From: Trinickia sp. Y13
GTDB lineage: Bacteria; Pseudomonadota; Gammaproteobacteria; Burkholderiales; Burkholderiaceae
NCBI RefSeq assembly: GCF_029522115.1
Contig: NZ_JAKWFK010000003.1
Location: 248,001-312,000 of the forward strand
Length of the DNA: 64,000 nt
Direction of reading: 5' to 3'
Both the position numbers and the translations under genes were made by a program. Numbering within the stretch: position 1 is the first letter of the stretch; each line of letters starts with the position of its first letter. Below are positions 46,579-60,166 of this stretch, one piece after another. The notes beneath the pieces are model-generated. The model did no database searches and was not told the DNA's origin. It saw nothing but the letters and a program-made list of their open reading frames with translations.

Positions 46579-47328
46579 CTAGCGGACCGTGTGTTTTCCG
46601 GGCGGTTTTCCATAGAGTAGGAAACCGGCGGCAATGGCCACTTGAGCGATTGCGTACGTGAACCAAATGGCGTAGGCGCTTGCCGAGAAACCGGCAATGA
46701 AACGGTCGATGCCGATCATGGCGTCGGATGCGACGAATGCCAGGCCCCCCAGCGGGAGCATCGGGCTGCGTCGTGCTGCCAGCAGCGTCAAGCTGGCCAT
46801 GGCGCACAAGGCGATCATGTAGACGGCGACAGGCACGCTCAATGGCCCGAGATTCGGCAGGAGCGCCGCGTACATCGCGATGGCCGCGGCTGCGAGAACA
46901 GGCAGCACGGCCCGAGCCCCCACCGGCGATTCGCGCCAGCTGGCGCGCAGGCCCCGTGGGACGAGCAGCGCGCAATAGGCGAGGTGCGCCACGAGGAACG
47001 CGCCGAGACCTCCGACGAACGAGAACGAGAGCTGCGGCAGGGCGAGCAGTGCATCGCCGACCGCGGACGCGGCGAGCGCCGCCATGAGCATTAGACGTTC
47101 GCGCATCGGTTCGTGGCGCGCGGCGGCCAGGAACAATAACGCACACATCAGCACTTTCGCCGCGGCTTGGTCGGGATAGGGCGCATCGCGCAGCGATACG
47201 CCGTAGGCGAGCCCCGCACCGGCGGCGATCAGCAATAAGCGCTGCGCTTGCGAACTCGCGGTTTCCGTCTGACTGGCGTGCCCGCCATCGTCGTTCTCGG
47301 GTGTCGGCGTGGGGCGATGAGCGGCCAT
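46579..47328 (-). CDS. Lysoplasmalogenase family membrane protein (YhhN)
   Basis: A 249-residue integral membrane protein of the YhhN/TMEM86 family, with about eight spans after a 28-residue hydrophilic N-terminus. AALAASAVGDALLALPQLSFSFVGGLGAFLVAHLAYC and GGLAFVASDAMIGIDRFIAGF carry the conserved Asp residues of the active site, and YAIAQVAIAAG closes. Family members hydrolyse vinyl-ether lysolipids; bacterial substrates are often unclear. The gene is alone, downstream of prmB on the same strand by 70 bases. Confidence 0.88.
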   Translation of the reverse strand: MAAHRPTPTPENDDGGHASQTETASSQAQRLLLIAAGAGLAYGVSLRDAPYPDQAAAKVLMCALLFLAAARHEPMRERLMLMAALAASAVGDALLALPQLSFSFVGGLGAFLVAHLAYCALLVPRGLRASWRESPVGARAVLPVLAAAAIAMYAALLPNLGPLSVPVAVYMIALCAMASLTLLAARRSPMLPLGGLAFVASDAMIGIDRFIAGFSASAYAIWFTYAIAQVAIAAGFLLYGKPPGKHTVR

Positions 47329-47397
47329 AGGGCGGGCATGCCGTTGCTGAGTCGGACCTAGGGCGTCTGGCGCAGCGGGGCGCCAGAGCGTCGAAGA

Positions 47398-48285
47398 TTA
47401 CGCCGCCGGCAGATCGCCGGCCTGAATCAAGAAGACGCTATCGTCGCCGCCGCTCGTCGAGAGCCAGACGAGATCGAGCCCGCCGAATGCCGCTTCCACG
47501 TGCGCGCGCTCGTTGCCGATTTCGACGACGAGCACACCCTCGTCGGTTAGCCACTCGCGCGCCTGGCCGATGATGCGACGCACGACGTCCATGCCGTCGG
47601 GGCCGCCGGCGAGCGCGAGCTGCGGCTCGTGCCGGTATTCGGCGGGCAGTTCCGCCATCGAATCGCTGTTGACGTACGGCGGATTGGCGATGATCACATC
47701 GTAGCGGCGCTGGGGTAGCGGTGTGAACAGATCGCCTTCGAACAGCGCGATACGATCGTCGAGCGCGTAGTCGGCCACGTTGATGCGGGCCACTTCGAGC
47801 GCATCGGCCGAGATGTCGACCGCGTCGACATCGGCGTTCGGAAACGCGTGCGCCGCCAGAATGGCCAGGCAACCGGACCCGGTGCACAGTTCGAGCACGG
47901 CGCCGACTTCATCGGGATCGGCGACATAAGGCTGCAAGCCGTCTTCGAGCAGCTCGCCGATGAACGAGCGCGGCACGATCACGCGTTCGTCGACGTAAAA
48001 GCGCCGCCCATGCATCCAGGCTTCCTGCGTGATATAGGCGGCGGGCACGCGCTCGCCCGCGCGGCGCTCGATGACTTTCATCACGGCCTCGATCTCGCTG
48101 CCGAGCAAGCGCGCATCGAGAAACGGATCGAGCGTATCGAGCGGCAAGTGAAGCGTATGCAGAATCAGGTAGGCGGCTTCATCGTAGGCGTTCGCGCTGC
48201 CGTGCCCGAATGCGAGATGCGCCTGCGTGAAGCGGGACACCGCATAGCGCAGCAAGTCGCGAACGGTAAGAAACGGCGTAGTCAT
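47398..48285 (-). CDS. prmB: Ribosomal protein L3 glutamine methyltransferase
   Basis: Methylates a glutamine of ribosomal protein L3 with S-adenosylmethionine. The 295 residues have the PrmB N-terminal domain (FGHGSANAYDEAAYLILHTLHLPLDTLDPFL), the SAM loop VLELCTGSGCLAILAA and the catalytic NPPY in VIIANPPYVN. AMIGLU-type release factor methylase (PrmC) lacks the HGSANAYDEA part. GGAG precedes the ATG. It lies 61 bases downstream of dapE on the same strand. Confidence 0.93.
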   Translation of the reverse strand: MTTPFLTVRDLLRYAVSRFTQAHLAFGHGSANAYDEAAYLILHTLHLPLDTLDPFLDARLLGSEIEAVMKVIERRAGERVPAAYITQEAWMHGRRFYVDERVIVPRSFIGELLEDGLQPYVADPDEVGAVLELCTGSGCLAILAAHAFPNADVDAVDISADALEVARINVADYALDDRIALFEGDLFTPLPQRRYDVIIANPPYVNSDSMAELPAEYRHEPQLALAGGPDGMDVVRRIIGQAREWLTDEGVLVVEIGNERAHVEAAFGGLDLVWLSTSGGDDSVFLIQAGDLPAA

Positions 48286-48346
48286 TGCGGCATCTCCTTG
48301 GGCAATGCACGGTAAGGCGAAGTGATTCGGGACTTTGGGAAGCGCA

Positions 48347-49627
<1,281 letters not shown>

Positions 49628-49990
49628 CTACGCGTAGCGCGCCGCGTATTCGTCGGGCGAAAAACCCACCGAAGTCACGCGGCCGTCGACCACGACGACA
49701 GGCCGTTTGACGATCGAAGGCTTTTCGACCATCAGTGCAACTGCGCCTTGCTGCGTTTCCGCCGCGGCCTTGGCCTCGTCGGGCAAGGCGCGCCAGGTCG
49801 TGCCCCGGCGGTTCAGCAGAACCTCGAGCGGCACGTCGGCGAGCCAGCCGTTGACGATGGAGGCCGTGAGCCCCGCCTTTTTGAAGTCGTGAAACTCGAA
49901 AGCGACACCGTGCGCTTGAAGCCACGTGCGCGCCTTCTTGACGGTGTCGCAATTCGGAATGCCGTAGACGACGGTGCGCTTGACGCCCAT
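49628..49990 (-). CDS. yffB: ArsC-family protein (YffB/Spx-like)
   Basis: A 120-residue thioredoxin-fold protein of the ArsC/Spx group. It begins VVYGIPNCDTVKKARTWLQAHGVAFEFHDFKK, with one N-terminal Cys (C14) and no CxxC, and ends IVKRPVVVVDGRVTSVGFSPDEYAARY. E. coli yffB lies next to dapE in the same way. It may be a glutathione-linked reductase; arsenate reduction is not supported by any nearby ars genes. Its ATG overlaps the dapD stop by one base, so it is coupled to dapD. Confidence 0.88.
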   Translation of the reverse strand: MGVKRTVVYGIPNCDTVKKARTWLQAHGVAFEFHDFKKAGLTASIVNGWLADVPLEVLLNRRGTTWRALPDEAKAAAETQQGAVALMVEKPSIVKRPVVVVDGRVTSVGFSPDEYAARYA

Positions 49991-50817
49991 CAGTCGCCCC
50001 GCAGCAGCTCGTTCAGGCCGACTTTCGCGCGCGTTTTCGCATCGACCTTCTTGACGATGACGGCGCAGTACAGGCTGTGGGTGCCGTCCTTGGAGGGCAG
50101 ATTGCCCGCGACGACGACCGAGCCCGGCGGCACGTAGCCGTACGTCACTTGACCCGTTTCGCGATCGTAGATCTTCGTGCTCTGGCCGAGGTAGACGCCC
50201 ATCGAGATGACCGAATTTTCGCCGACGATCACGCCTTCCACCACCTCGGAGCGCGCGCCGATGAAGCAGTTATCTTCGATGATGACGGGGTTCGCCTGCA
50301 GCGGCTCGAGCACGCCGCCGATTCCCACGCCGCCGGACAAGTGCACGTTCTTGCCGATCTGCGCGCAGGAGCCGACCGTCGCCCAGGTGTCGACCATCGT
50401 GCCCTCGTCGACGTAGGCGCCGATGTTCGTGTACGAGGGCATCAGCACGACGTTCTTGGCGATGAACGAACCGCGGCGCGCGATGGCGGGCGGCACGACG
50501 CGAAAGCCGCCTTCGGCGAAATCTTGCGCCGTATAGTTCGCGAACTTCGAAGGCACCTTGTCGTAAAACTGCGAATAGCCGCCAGCGGGCATCGGCGTGT
50601 TGTCTTCGAGACGGAACGAGAGCAACACGGCCTTTTTCAACCATTGATTGACGACCCATTGGCCGTCGATCTTTTCGGCCACGCGCAGGCGGCCCTTGTC
50701 GAGTTGCTCGATCGCTTGCGCGACGGCCTCGCGCACTTCGGCTGGCGCTGCCTTCGGCGAGAGCTCGGCGCGGTTTTCCCAGGCGTTGTCGATGATTTGC
50801 TGAATGTGTTGCGACAT
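49990..50817 (-). CDS. dapD: Tetrahydrodipicolinate N-succinyltransferase
   Basis: Succinylates tetrahydrodipicolinate in the lysine/DAP route. The 275 residues have an N-terminal helical domain and a left-handed beta-helix of hexapeptide repeats ([41 protein letters not shown]). [30 protein letters not shown] continues the helix. It is co-transcribed with the arsC-like gene downstream. A 182-bp gap separates it from dapC upstream, including a 12-bp tandem duplication. Confidence 0.96.
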   Translation of the reverse strand: MSQHIQQIIDNAWENRAELSPKAAPAEVREAVAQAIEQLDKGRLRVAEKIDGQWVVNQWLKKAVLLSFRLEDNTPMPAGGYSQFYDKVPSKFANYTAQDFAEGGFRVVPPAIARRGSFIAKNVVLMPSYTNIGAYVDEGTMVDTWATVGSCAQIGKNVHLSGGVGIGGVLEPLQANPVIIEDNCFIGARSEVVEGVIVGENSVISMGVYLGQSTKIYDRETGQVTYGYVPPGSVVVAGNLPSKDGTHSLYCAVIVKKVDAKTRAKVGLNELLRGD

Positions 50818-50869
50818 GTCGGTAGTTTCGCTAAATGAAGTCGGAAGAAGACGGAGCGGTCGGTCAGTT

Positions 50870-50893
50870 ACGGGTACTCAAACGGGTACTCAA
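50870..50893. repeat. Perfect 12-bp tandem duplication between dapC and dapD
   Basis: ACGGGTACTCAA occurs twice in a row (50870-50881 and 50882-50893). It lies in the short gap upstream of dapD on its coding strand. Confidence 0.8.
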
Positions 50894-50999
50894 TGCGGCG
50901 CGCGGCGCAGGGCTGCGCGCCTACGAACCTGCAGCCGGCTGTGACGAGCGCACTGCGCGTCGCGCCGTGCAGCGGCAACCGCCGCTTTTTCGGCGCCGG

Positions 51000-52205
51000 T
51001 CAGCGCGCGAGTTTGCGGCAGAAATCGACGATGCGTTTGGCGCCGTCGACACATTCGTCGACATCGGCAACGAGCGCCAGACGCACGAAATTGCGGCCCG
51101 GGTTGACGCCGTGCGCGTCGCGCGCGAGGTACGAGCCGGGCAAGACCGTCAGATTATAGTCGGCGTACAGGCGCCGGGCGAACTCGGTGTCGCTCAACCC
51201 GGTCGGCTCGACGCTCGCCCAGAGATAGAACGCCGCATCGGGGCGGCGCACGTCGAGCACTTGCCCGAGCATGGGCGTGACGATCGAGAACTTCGCGGCG
51301 TAGAGGGCGCGGTTCTCGCGCACGTGCGCCTCGTCGCCCCAGGCGGCCACGCTAGCCGCTTGGTAGACGGGCGAGAGCGCCGCGCCGTGGTAGGTCCGAT
51401 AAAGCAGAAAGCGTTTAATGAGCGCCGCGTCGCCCGCGACGAAGCCCGAGCGCATGCCCGGCACGTTCGATCGCTTTGACAAGCTGGACAGCATGACGAG
51501 CCGCTCGAAGCCGCGTCCGAGAAGGTGCGCCGCTTGCAGCGCCCCGAGCGGCGGATGGGCCTCGTCGAAGTAGATCTCGGAATAGCATTCGTCGGACGCA
51601 ATCACGAATCCGTGCTGGTCCGACAGGGCGAACAACTCGCGCCAATCGTCGAGCGTGAGCACGGCCCCGGTCGGATTGCCCGGCGAGCAGACGTAGAGCA
51701 ACTGGGTGCGCGCCCAGACTTCCCGCGGGACGGCTGCGTAATCGCAGGCGAAGTTGCGGGCCGGGTCGCTATTGGCGAAATAAGGCTCGGCGCCGGCGAG
51801 CAGGGCCGCGCCCTCGTAGATTTGATAGAACGGGTTCGGGCACAGCACGATCGCGCCGGGCCGCGTGCCGTCGACGACGGTTTGCGCCAGCGCGAACAAG
51901 GCTTCGCGCGAGCCCGAGACAGGCAGCACCTCGGTGGCCGGATCGAGCGCGGGCAGGCCGTAGCGGCACCTCGTCCATGCGGCGATCGCTTCGCGCAGCG
52001 CGCTCGAGCCGATCGTGGCGGGGTAGCTCGACAAGGTATCGAGCGAGGCGACGATGGCCTCGCGAACGAGCGCGGGCGTGGCGTGTTTCGGTTCGCCGAT
52101 GCCGAAGCTGATATGGCGAAGATCGGCAGGCGGCGTCGCGTCCTTGAACAGCGCGCGAAGCTTTTCGAACGGGTACGGCTGGAGGCGGTCGAGTAGCGGA
52201 TTCAC
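51000..52205 (-). CDS. dapC: N-succinyldiaminopimelate aminotransferase
   Basis: A PLP-dependent fold type I transaminase making N-succinyl-LL-DAP, 401 residues from GTG 52205, giving the common Burkholderia start MNPLLDRLQPYPFEKLRALF. TTG 52235 would add ten residues. The PLP Lys is in SSLSKRSNVPGMRSGF, and CSPGNPTGAVL and ASDECYSEIYFDE are the Asn and Asp/Tyr cofactor sites. A TATAAT (minus, 52288-52283) lies about 80 bases upstream. It is divergent from smc and upstream of dapD. Confidence 0.94.
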   Translation of the reverse strand: MNPLLDRLQPYPFEKLRALFKDATPPADLRHISFGIGEPKHATPALVREAIVASLDTLSSYPATIGSSALREAIAAWTRCRYGLPALDPATEVLPVSGSREALFALAQTVVDGTRPGAIVLCPNPFYQIYEGAALLAGAEPYFANSDPARNFACDYAAVPREVWARTQLLYVCSPGNPTGAVLTLDDWRELFALSDQHGFVIASDECYSEIYFDEAHPPLGALQAAHLLGRGFERLVMLSSLSKRSNVPGMRSGFVAGDAALIKRFLLYRTYHGAALSPVYQAASVAAWGDEAHVRENRALYAAKFSIVTPMLGQVLDVRRPDAAFYLWASVEPTGLSDTEFARRLYADYNLTVLPGSYLARDAHGVNPGRNFVRLALVADVDECVDGAKRIVDFCRKLAR

Positions 52206-52559
52206 GTCGGGCTCGGCGTGTGCGTCGAGGGACAAGCGCGGGACGCGCGCCCGCTCGTACGGGATAAGAGGAAAAGGGCGCCATTATAGCCCGGCGCTCG
52301 CCGGCGCGCGGGGCGCGCATGCGCGCCGCGGCCGCATCGGCGGCCGTGCCGCCGATAGGCGATGGTATGATTGCCACTTGCTCGCGACTCGTGCGCACGC
52401 AGCCTGCTGTGCGTGCCTTCGCGACCCAAAAGCATCGCGGCGGCGCTCTGCCGTGCATGGCGCGCACAGTTCTATGCATCAAGCTGTCGCGCCGTGCGCG
52501 GCTCGAGCTGTCCGGCCGCGTTTTTGTTCGACCTTCTTCATCAAAACAGCGATATCGCC
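52206..52559. other. Divergent promoter region of dapC and smc
   Basis: No gene is seen in these 354 bases. Minus-strand TATAAT (52288-52283) serves dapC. Plus-strand TATGAT (52366-52371) is a likely -10 for smc, leaving a leader of about 180 bases. A very GC-rich inverted-repeat patch lies at 52290-52350. Confidence 0.5.
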
Positions 52560-55500
52560 GTGCGTCTGACCTCGATCAAACTCGCTGGTTTCAAGTCCTT
52601 CGTCGATCCCACGCATTTTCAGGTTCCGGGTCAGCTCGTCGGCGTAGTCGGCCCGAACGGATGCGGCAAGTCCAACATCATCGACGCCGTGCGCTGGGTG
52701 CTCGGCGAATCGCGCGCCTCCGAGCTGCGCGGCGAGTCGATGCAGGACGTCATCTTCAACGGTTCCACCGCGCGCAAGCCCGGCAGCCGGGCCAGCGTCG
52801 AGCTGATCTTCGACAACTCCGACGGGCGCGCGGCCGGCCAGTGGGGGCAGTACGGCGAAATCGCCGTGAAGCGCGTGCTCACGCGCGACGGCACTTCCAG
52901 CTACTACATCAACAATTTGCCTGCGCGCCGGCGCGACATTCAGGACATCTTCCTCGGCACGGGCCTCGGGCCGCGCGCGTACGCGATCATCGGCCAGGGC
53001 ATGATCGCGCGCATCATCGAGGCGAAGCCCGAAGAGTTGCGCGTGTTCCTCGAAGAGGCGGCAGGCGTCTCCAAGTACAAGGAGCGCCGTCGCGAAACCG
53101 AGAATCGGCTGCACGACACGCGCGAAAACTTGACCCGCGTCGAAGACATCGTGCGCGAACTCGGCGCGAATCTCGAAAAGCTCGAGGGGCAGGCGATCGT
53201 CGCGACCAAGTTCAAGACGCTGCAGAGCGAAGGCGAGGAAAAGCAGCGGCTGCTGTGGTTGTTGCGCAAGAACGAGGCGGCGGCCGAGCAGGGCAGGCAG
53301 CAGCGCGCGATCGCCGAAGCGCAGATCGATCTGGAGGCGCAGACGGCCAAGCTGCGCGAAGTCGAAGCGGATCTCGAAACGCTGCGCGTGGCGCACTACG
53401 CCGCGAGCGACGCGATGCAAGGCGCGCAGGGTTCGCTTTATGAAGCCAATGCCGAAGTGAGCCGGCTCGAAGCCGAAATCAAGTTCGTCATCGAATCGCG
53501 CAACCGCGTGCAAGCGCAAATCGCGGCGCTCACGGCGCAGCGCGAGCAGTGGCAGGTCCAAGCGGAAAAGGCGCGCGGCGATCTCGAGGAGGCCGAGGAG
53601 CAACTCGCCGTCGCGGAAGAAAAGGCAGCCATGGCCGAAGAAGCGGCAGCTGCGAAGCACGATGAATTGCCGGCGCTCGAAGCCCGTTGGCGCGACGCCC
53701 AGGGGCAGCTCAACGACGAGCGCGCGGGCATCGCGCAGACCGAGCAGGCCCTCAAGCTCGAGGCGGCGCACCAGCGCAACGCCGATCAGCAGCTTCAGCA
53801 ACTGCAGCAACGCCACGAGCGGCTCAAGGCCGAGGCGGGCGGCTTGGATGCGCCCGATGAAGCGCAGCTCGAAGAGCAGCGCATGCAGCTTGCCGAGCAG
53901 CAAGAAATCCTGAGTGAGGCTCAGGCGCGCCTCGGGCAGGCGCAGGACGCGTTGCCGCAGGTCGAGGCGCAGCGCCGCGAAGCCCAGGAGCGCGTGCAAA
54001 AAGAAAGCGCGCAGATCCATCAATTCGAAGCGCGCCTCATCGCGCTCAAGCAGTTGCAGGAGAACGTGCAGACGGAAGGCAAGATACAGCCCTGGCTCGA
54101 GAAGCACGAGCTCGCGGGCTTGCCGCGCCTGTGGAAGAAGCTGCATGTCGAAGCGGGGTGGGAAGGCGCGCTCGAATCGATCTTGCGCGAGCGTCTGGCG
54201 GCGCTCGAAATATCCAATCTCGACTGGGTGCGCGCCTTCGCGAGCGATTCGCCGCCGGCCAAGCTCGCCTTTTTTGCGCCGCCCTCGGCGGGCGCGTCCC
54301 GCGAAGCGCCTGCCGGCTTGACGCCGCTCGTCTCGCTCGTGCGCATCGACGACGCGGGCTTGCGGGCAGTTCTGAACGAGTGGTTGGGCCAAGTCTACGT
54401 CGCCGACGATCTGACGCAAGCGCTCGCCATGCGCGCGCAACTGCGCGAGGGCGCCATGTTGGTCGTCAAGGCCGGGCACGTGGTGACGCGCGTCGGCGTG
54501 CAGTTGTATGCGGCCGATTCGGAGCAGGCCGGCATGCTCGCGCGCCAGCAGGAAATCGAGAATCTCACGCGCCAAGTTCGTGCGCAGACGCTGCTCGCCG
54601 ACGAAGCGAAGAGCGCGGCGGTGCGCGCCGAAGCCGCGTACACGCAAGCGTCCCAAGCGCTCACGGATGCGCGGGCGCAGGTCGAACGCGCCACGCAGCA
54701 GGTGCACACGCTGCAATTGGACGTGCTCAAGCTGACGCAAGCGCACGAGCGCTACACGCAGCGCAGCACGCAGATCCGGGAAGAACTCGAGGAAATCGCC
54801 GCCCAAATCGAGGAACAACGTGCGCAGCGCGCGGAATCCGAGGCGAATTTCGAGCGGCACGATGGCGAACTCGCGGAGCTGCAGGCCCGCTTCGAAGAAA
54901 ATCAGCTCGCCTTCGAGGCGCTCGACGAGACGCTCTCGGCTGCGCGCACGCAGGCGCGGGACCTCGAACGCGCCGCTGCCGACGCGCGTTTCGCGGCCCG
55001 CAACGTGGCCACGCGTATCGACGAGCTCAAGCGCAGCATCCAAGTGGCACACGAGCAGAGCGAGCGCGTGGCGGGATTGCTGGAAGATGCGCGCGCCGAA
55101 CTCGAAACGATCAACGAGCAGACCGCGCACACTGGATTGCAAGAGGCGCTCGAAGTGCGTGGGCAGAAGGAAGCGGCGCTGACGGCGGCGCGCCACGAGC
55201 TCGACGATCTGACGGCCAAGCTGCGCCAGGCCGACGAGACGCGCCTGACGGCGGAGCGCTCGCTGCAGCCGCTGCGCGATCGCATCACGGAATTGCAGTT
55301 GAAGGAGCAGGCGGCGCGCATCGCCGGCGAGCAATTCATCGAGCAGCTTCTCGCCGCGGGCGTGGACGAAGCGCAGTTGCAGGAGAAGCTCACGCCGGAC
55401 ATGAAGCCGTCGTATCTGCAAGGCGAAGTCACGCGTATCAACAACGCGATCACGGCGCTCGGGCCGGTGAACATGGCCGCGCTCGACGAGCTTGCTGCGG

Positions 55501-56078
55501 CGAAGGAGCGCAAGGCCTTCCTCGACGCGCAGTCGGAGGACTTGACGCGCGCCATCGAAACGCTCGAAGACGCGATCCGAAAGATCGACCAGGAAACACG
55601 CACGCTCTTGCAAGGTACGTTCGACGAGGTCAACCGGCATTTCGGCGAACTGTTCCCGCGTCTATTCGGCGGCGGGCAGGCCAAGCTGATCATGACCGGC
55701 GACGAGATTCTCGATGCGGGCGTGCAGGTAATGGCGCAGCCGCCGGGCAAAAAGAATTCGACGATCCATCTGCTCTCCGGCGGCGAGAAGGCCTTGACTG
55801 CGACGGCGCTCGTGTTCGCGATGTTCCAGCTCAATCCCGCGCCGTTCTGCTTGCTCGACGAAGTCGATGCGCCGCTGGACGACGCCAATACGGAACGCTT
55901 TGCGAACCTTGTTCGTGCAATGTCGGACAAAACCCAGTTCCTGTTCATTTCGCACAACAAGATCGCGATGGAAATGGCGCAGCAACTGATCGGCGTGACG
56001 ATGCAGGAGCAAGGCGTTTCGCGCATCGTGGCCGTCGACATGGAAACGGCCGCCGGTTTCGCCCAGAATACCGTCTAA
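52560..56078 (+). CDS. smc: Chromosome segregation protein SMC
   Basis: The condensin ATPase organising the chromosome. The 1172 residues from GTG 52560 begin MRLTSIKLAGFKSFVDPTHF, the standard SMC start. Walker A is GPNGCGKS (31-38); two long coiled coils flank a hinge around residues 510-650; the signature LSGGEK is at 1072-1077 and Walker B is FCLLDEVDAPLDDAN. No Shine-Dalgarno sequence precedes the GTG. A candidate -10 lies 190 bases upstream. The ScpA/ScpB partners are elsewhere. The ZipA-like gene follows after 73 bases. Confidence 0.96.
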   Translation: MRLTSIKLAGFKSFVDPTHFQVPGQLVGVVGPNGCGKSNIIDAVRWVLGESRASELRGESMQDVIFNGSTARKPGSRASVELIFDNSDGRAAGQWGQYGEIAVKRVLTRDGTSSYYINNLPARRRDIQDIFLGTGLGPRAYAIIGQGMIARIIEAKPEELRVFLEEAAGVSKYKERRRETENRLHDTRENLTRVEDIVRELGANLEKLEGQAIVATKFKTLQSEGEEKQRLLWLLRKNEAAAEQGRQQRAIAEAQIDLEAQTAKLREVEADLETLRVAHYAASDAMQGAQGSLYEANAEVSRLEAEIKFVIESRNRVQAQIAALTAQREQWQVQAEKARGDLEEAEEQLAVAEEKAAMAEEAAAAKHDELPALEARWRDAQGQLNDERAGIAQTEQALKLEAAHQRNADQQLQQLQQRHERLKAEAGGLDAPDEAQLEEQRMQLAEQQEILSEAQARLGQAQDALPQVEAQRREAQERVQKESAQIHQFEARLIALKQLQENVQTEGKIQPWLEKHELAGLPRLWKKLHVEAGWEGALESILRERLAALEISNLDWVRAFASDSPPAKLAFFAPPSAGASREAPAGLTPLVSLVRIDDAGLRAVLNEWLGQVYVADDLTQALAMRAQLREGAMLVVKAGHVVTRVGVQLYAADSEQAGMLARQQEIENLTRQVRAQTLLADEAKSAAVRAEAAYTQASQALTDARAQVERATQQVHTLQLDVLKLTQAHERYTQRSTQIREELEEIAAQIEEQRAQRAESEANFERHDGELAELQARFEENQLAFEALDETLSAARTQARDLERAAADARFAARNVATRIDELKRSIQVAHEQSERVAGLLEDARAELETINEQTAHTGLQEALEVRGQKEAALTAARHELDDLTAKLRQADETRLTAERSLQPLRDRITELQLKEQAARIAGEQFIEQLLAAGVDEAQLQEKLTPDMKPSYLQGEVTRINNAITALGPVNMAALDELAAAKERKAFLDAQSEDLTRAIETLEDAIRKIDQETRTLLQGTFDEVNRHFGELFPRLFGGGQAKLIMTGDEILDAGVQVMAQPPGKKNSTIHLLSGGEKALTATALVFAMFQLNPAPFCLLDEVDAPLDDANTERFANLVRAMSDKTQFLFISHNKIAMEMAQQLIGVTMQEQGVSRIVAVDMETAAGFAQNTV

Positions 56079-56151
56079 CGAGCGGCCCGCGCTCGCTGGC
56101 GCGAGGCGCCCGGCGCGGGGCCGCGACACAGGATTGCTTCATGGAGCGTGC

Positions 56152-60028
<3,877 letters not shown>

Positions 60029-60073
60029 GGTACGGCGCGCCGCCTGTGCCAAGTGCCGTCGAAGCAAGGAAAG

Positions 60074-60097
60074 ACGCCCGCTTCGTGCGGGCGTTGT
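60074..60097 (+). terminator. Terminator after def
   Basis: ACGCCCGC (60074-60081) pairs with GCGGGCGT (60087-60094) around TTCGT. Only a weak T-rich tail follows. Confidence 0.6.
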
Positions 60098-60166
60098 CAT
60101 TTCGGCTGCGCTAGGAAATACGGGCGAACTGCGAACGGCAGAGGCGCAGCGGGCGCGGCCGCCCGC

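Noticed and set aside
49628-49990. Arsenate reductase
   Set aside because: The family name suggests it, but there are no ars genes nearby and the dap neighbourhood matches yffB.
52479-55640. 1053-residue open frame antisense to smc
   Set aside because: It is a shadow of the smc gene caused by high-GC codon bias, with Arg/Leu-rich composition and no domain.
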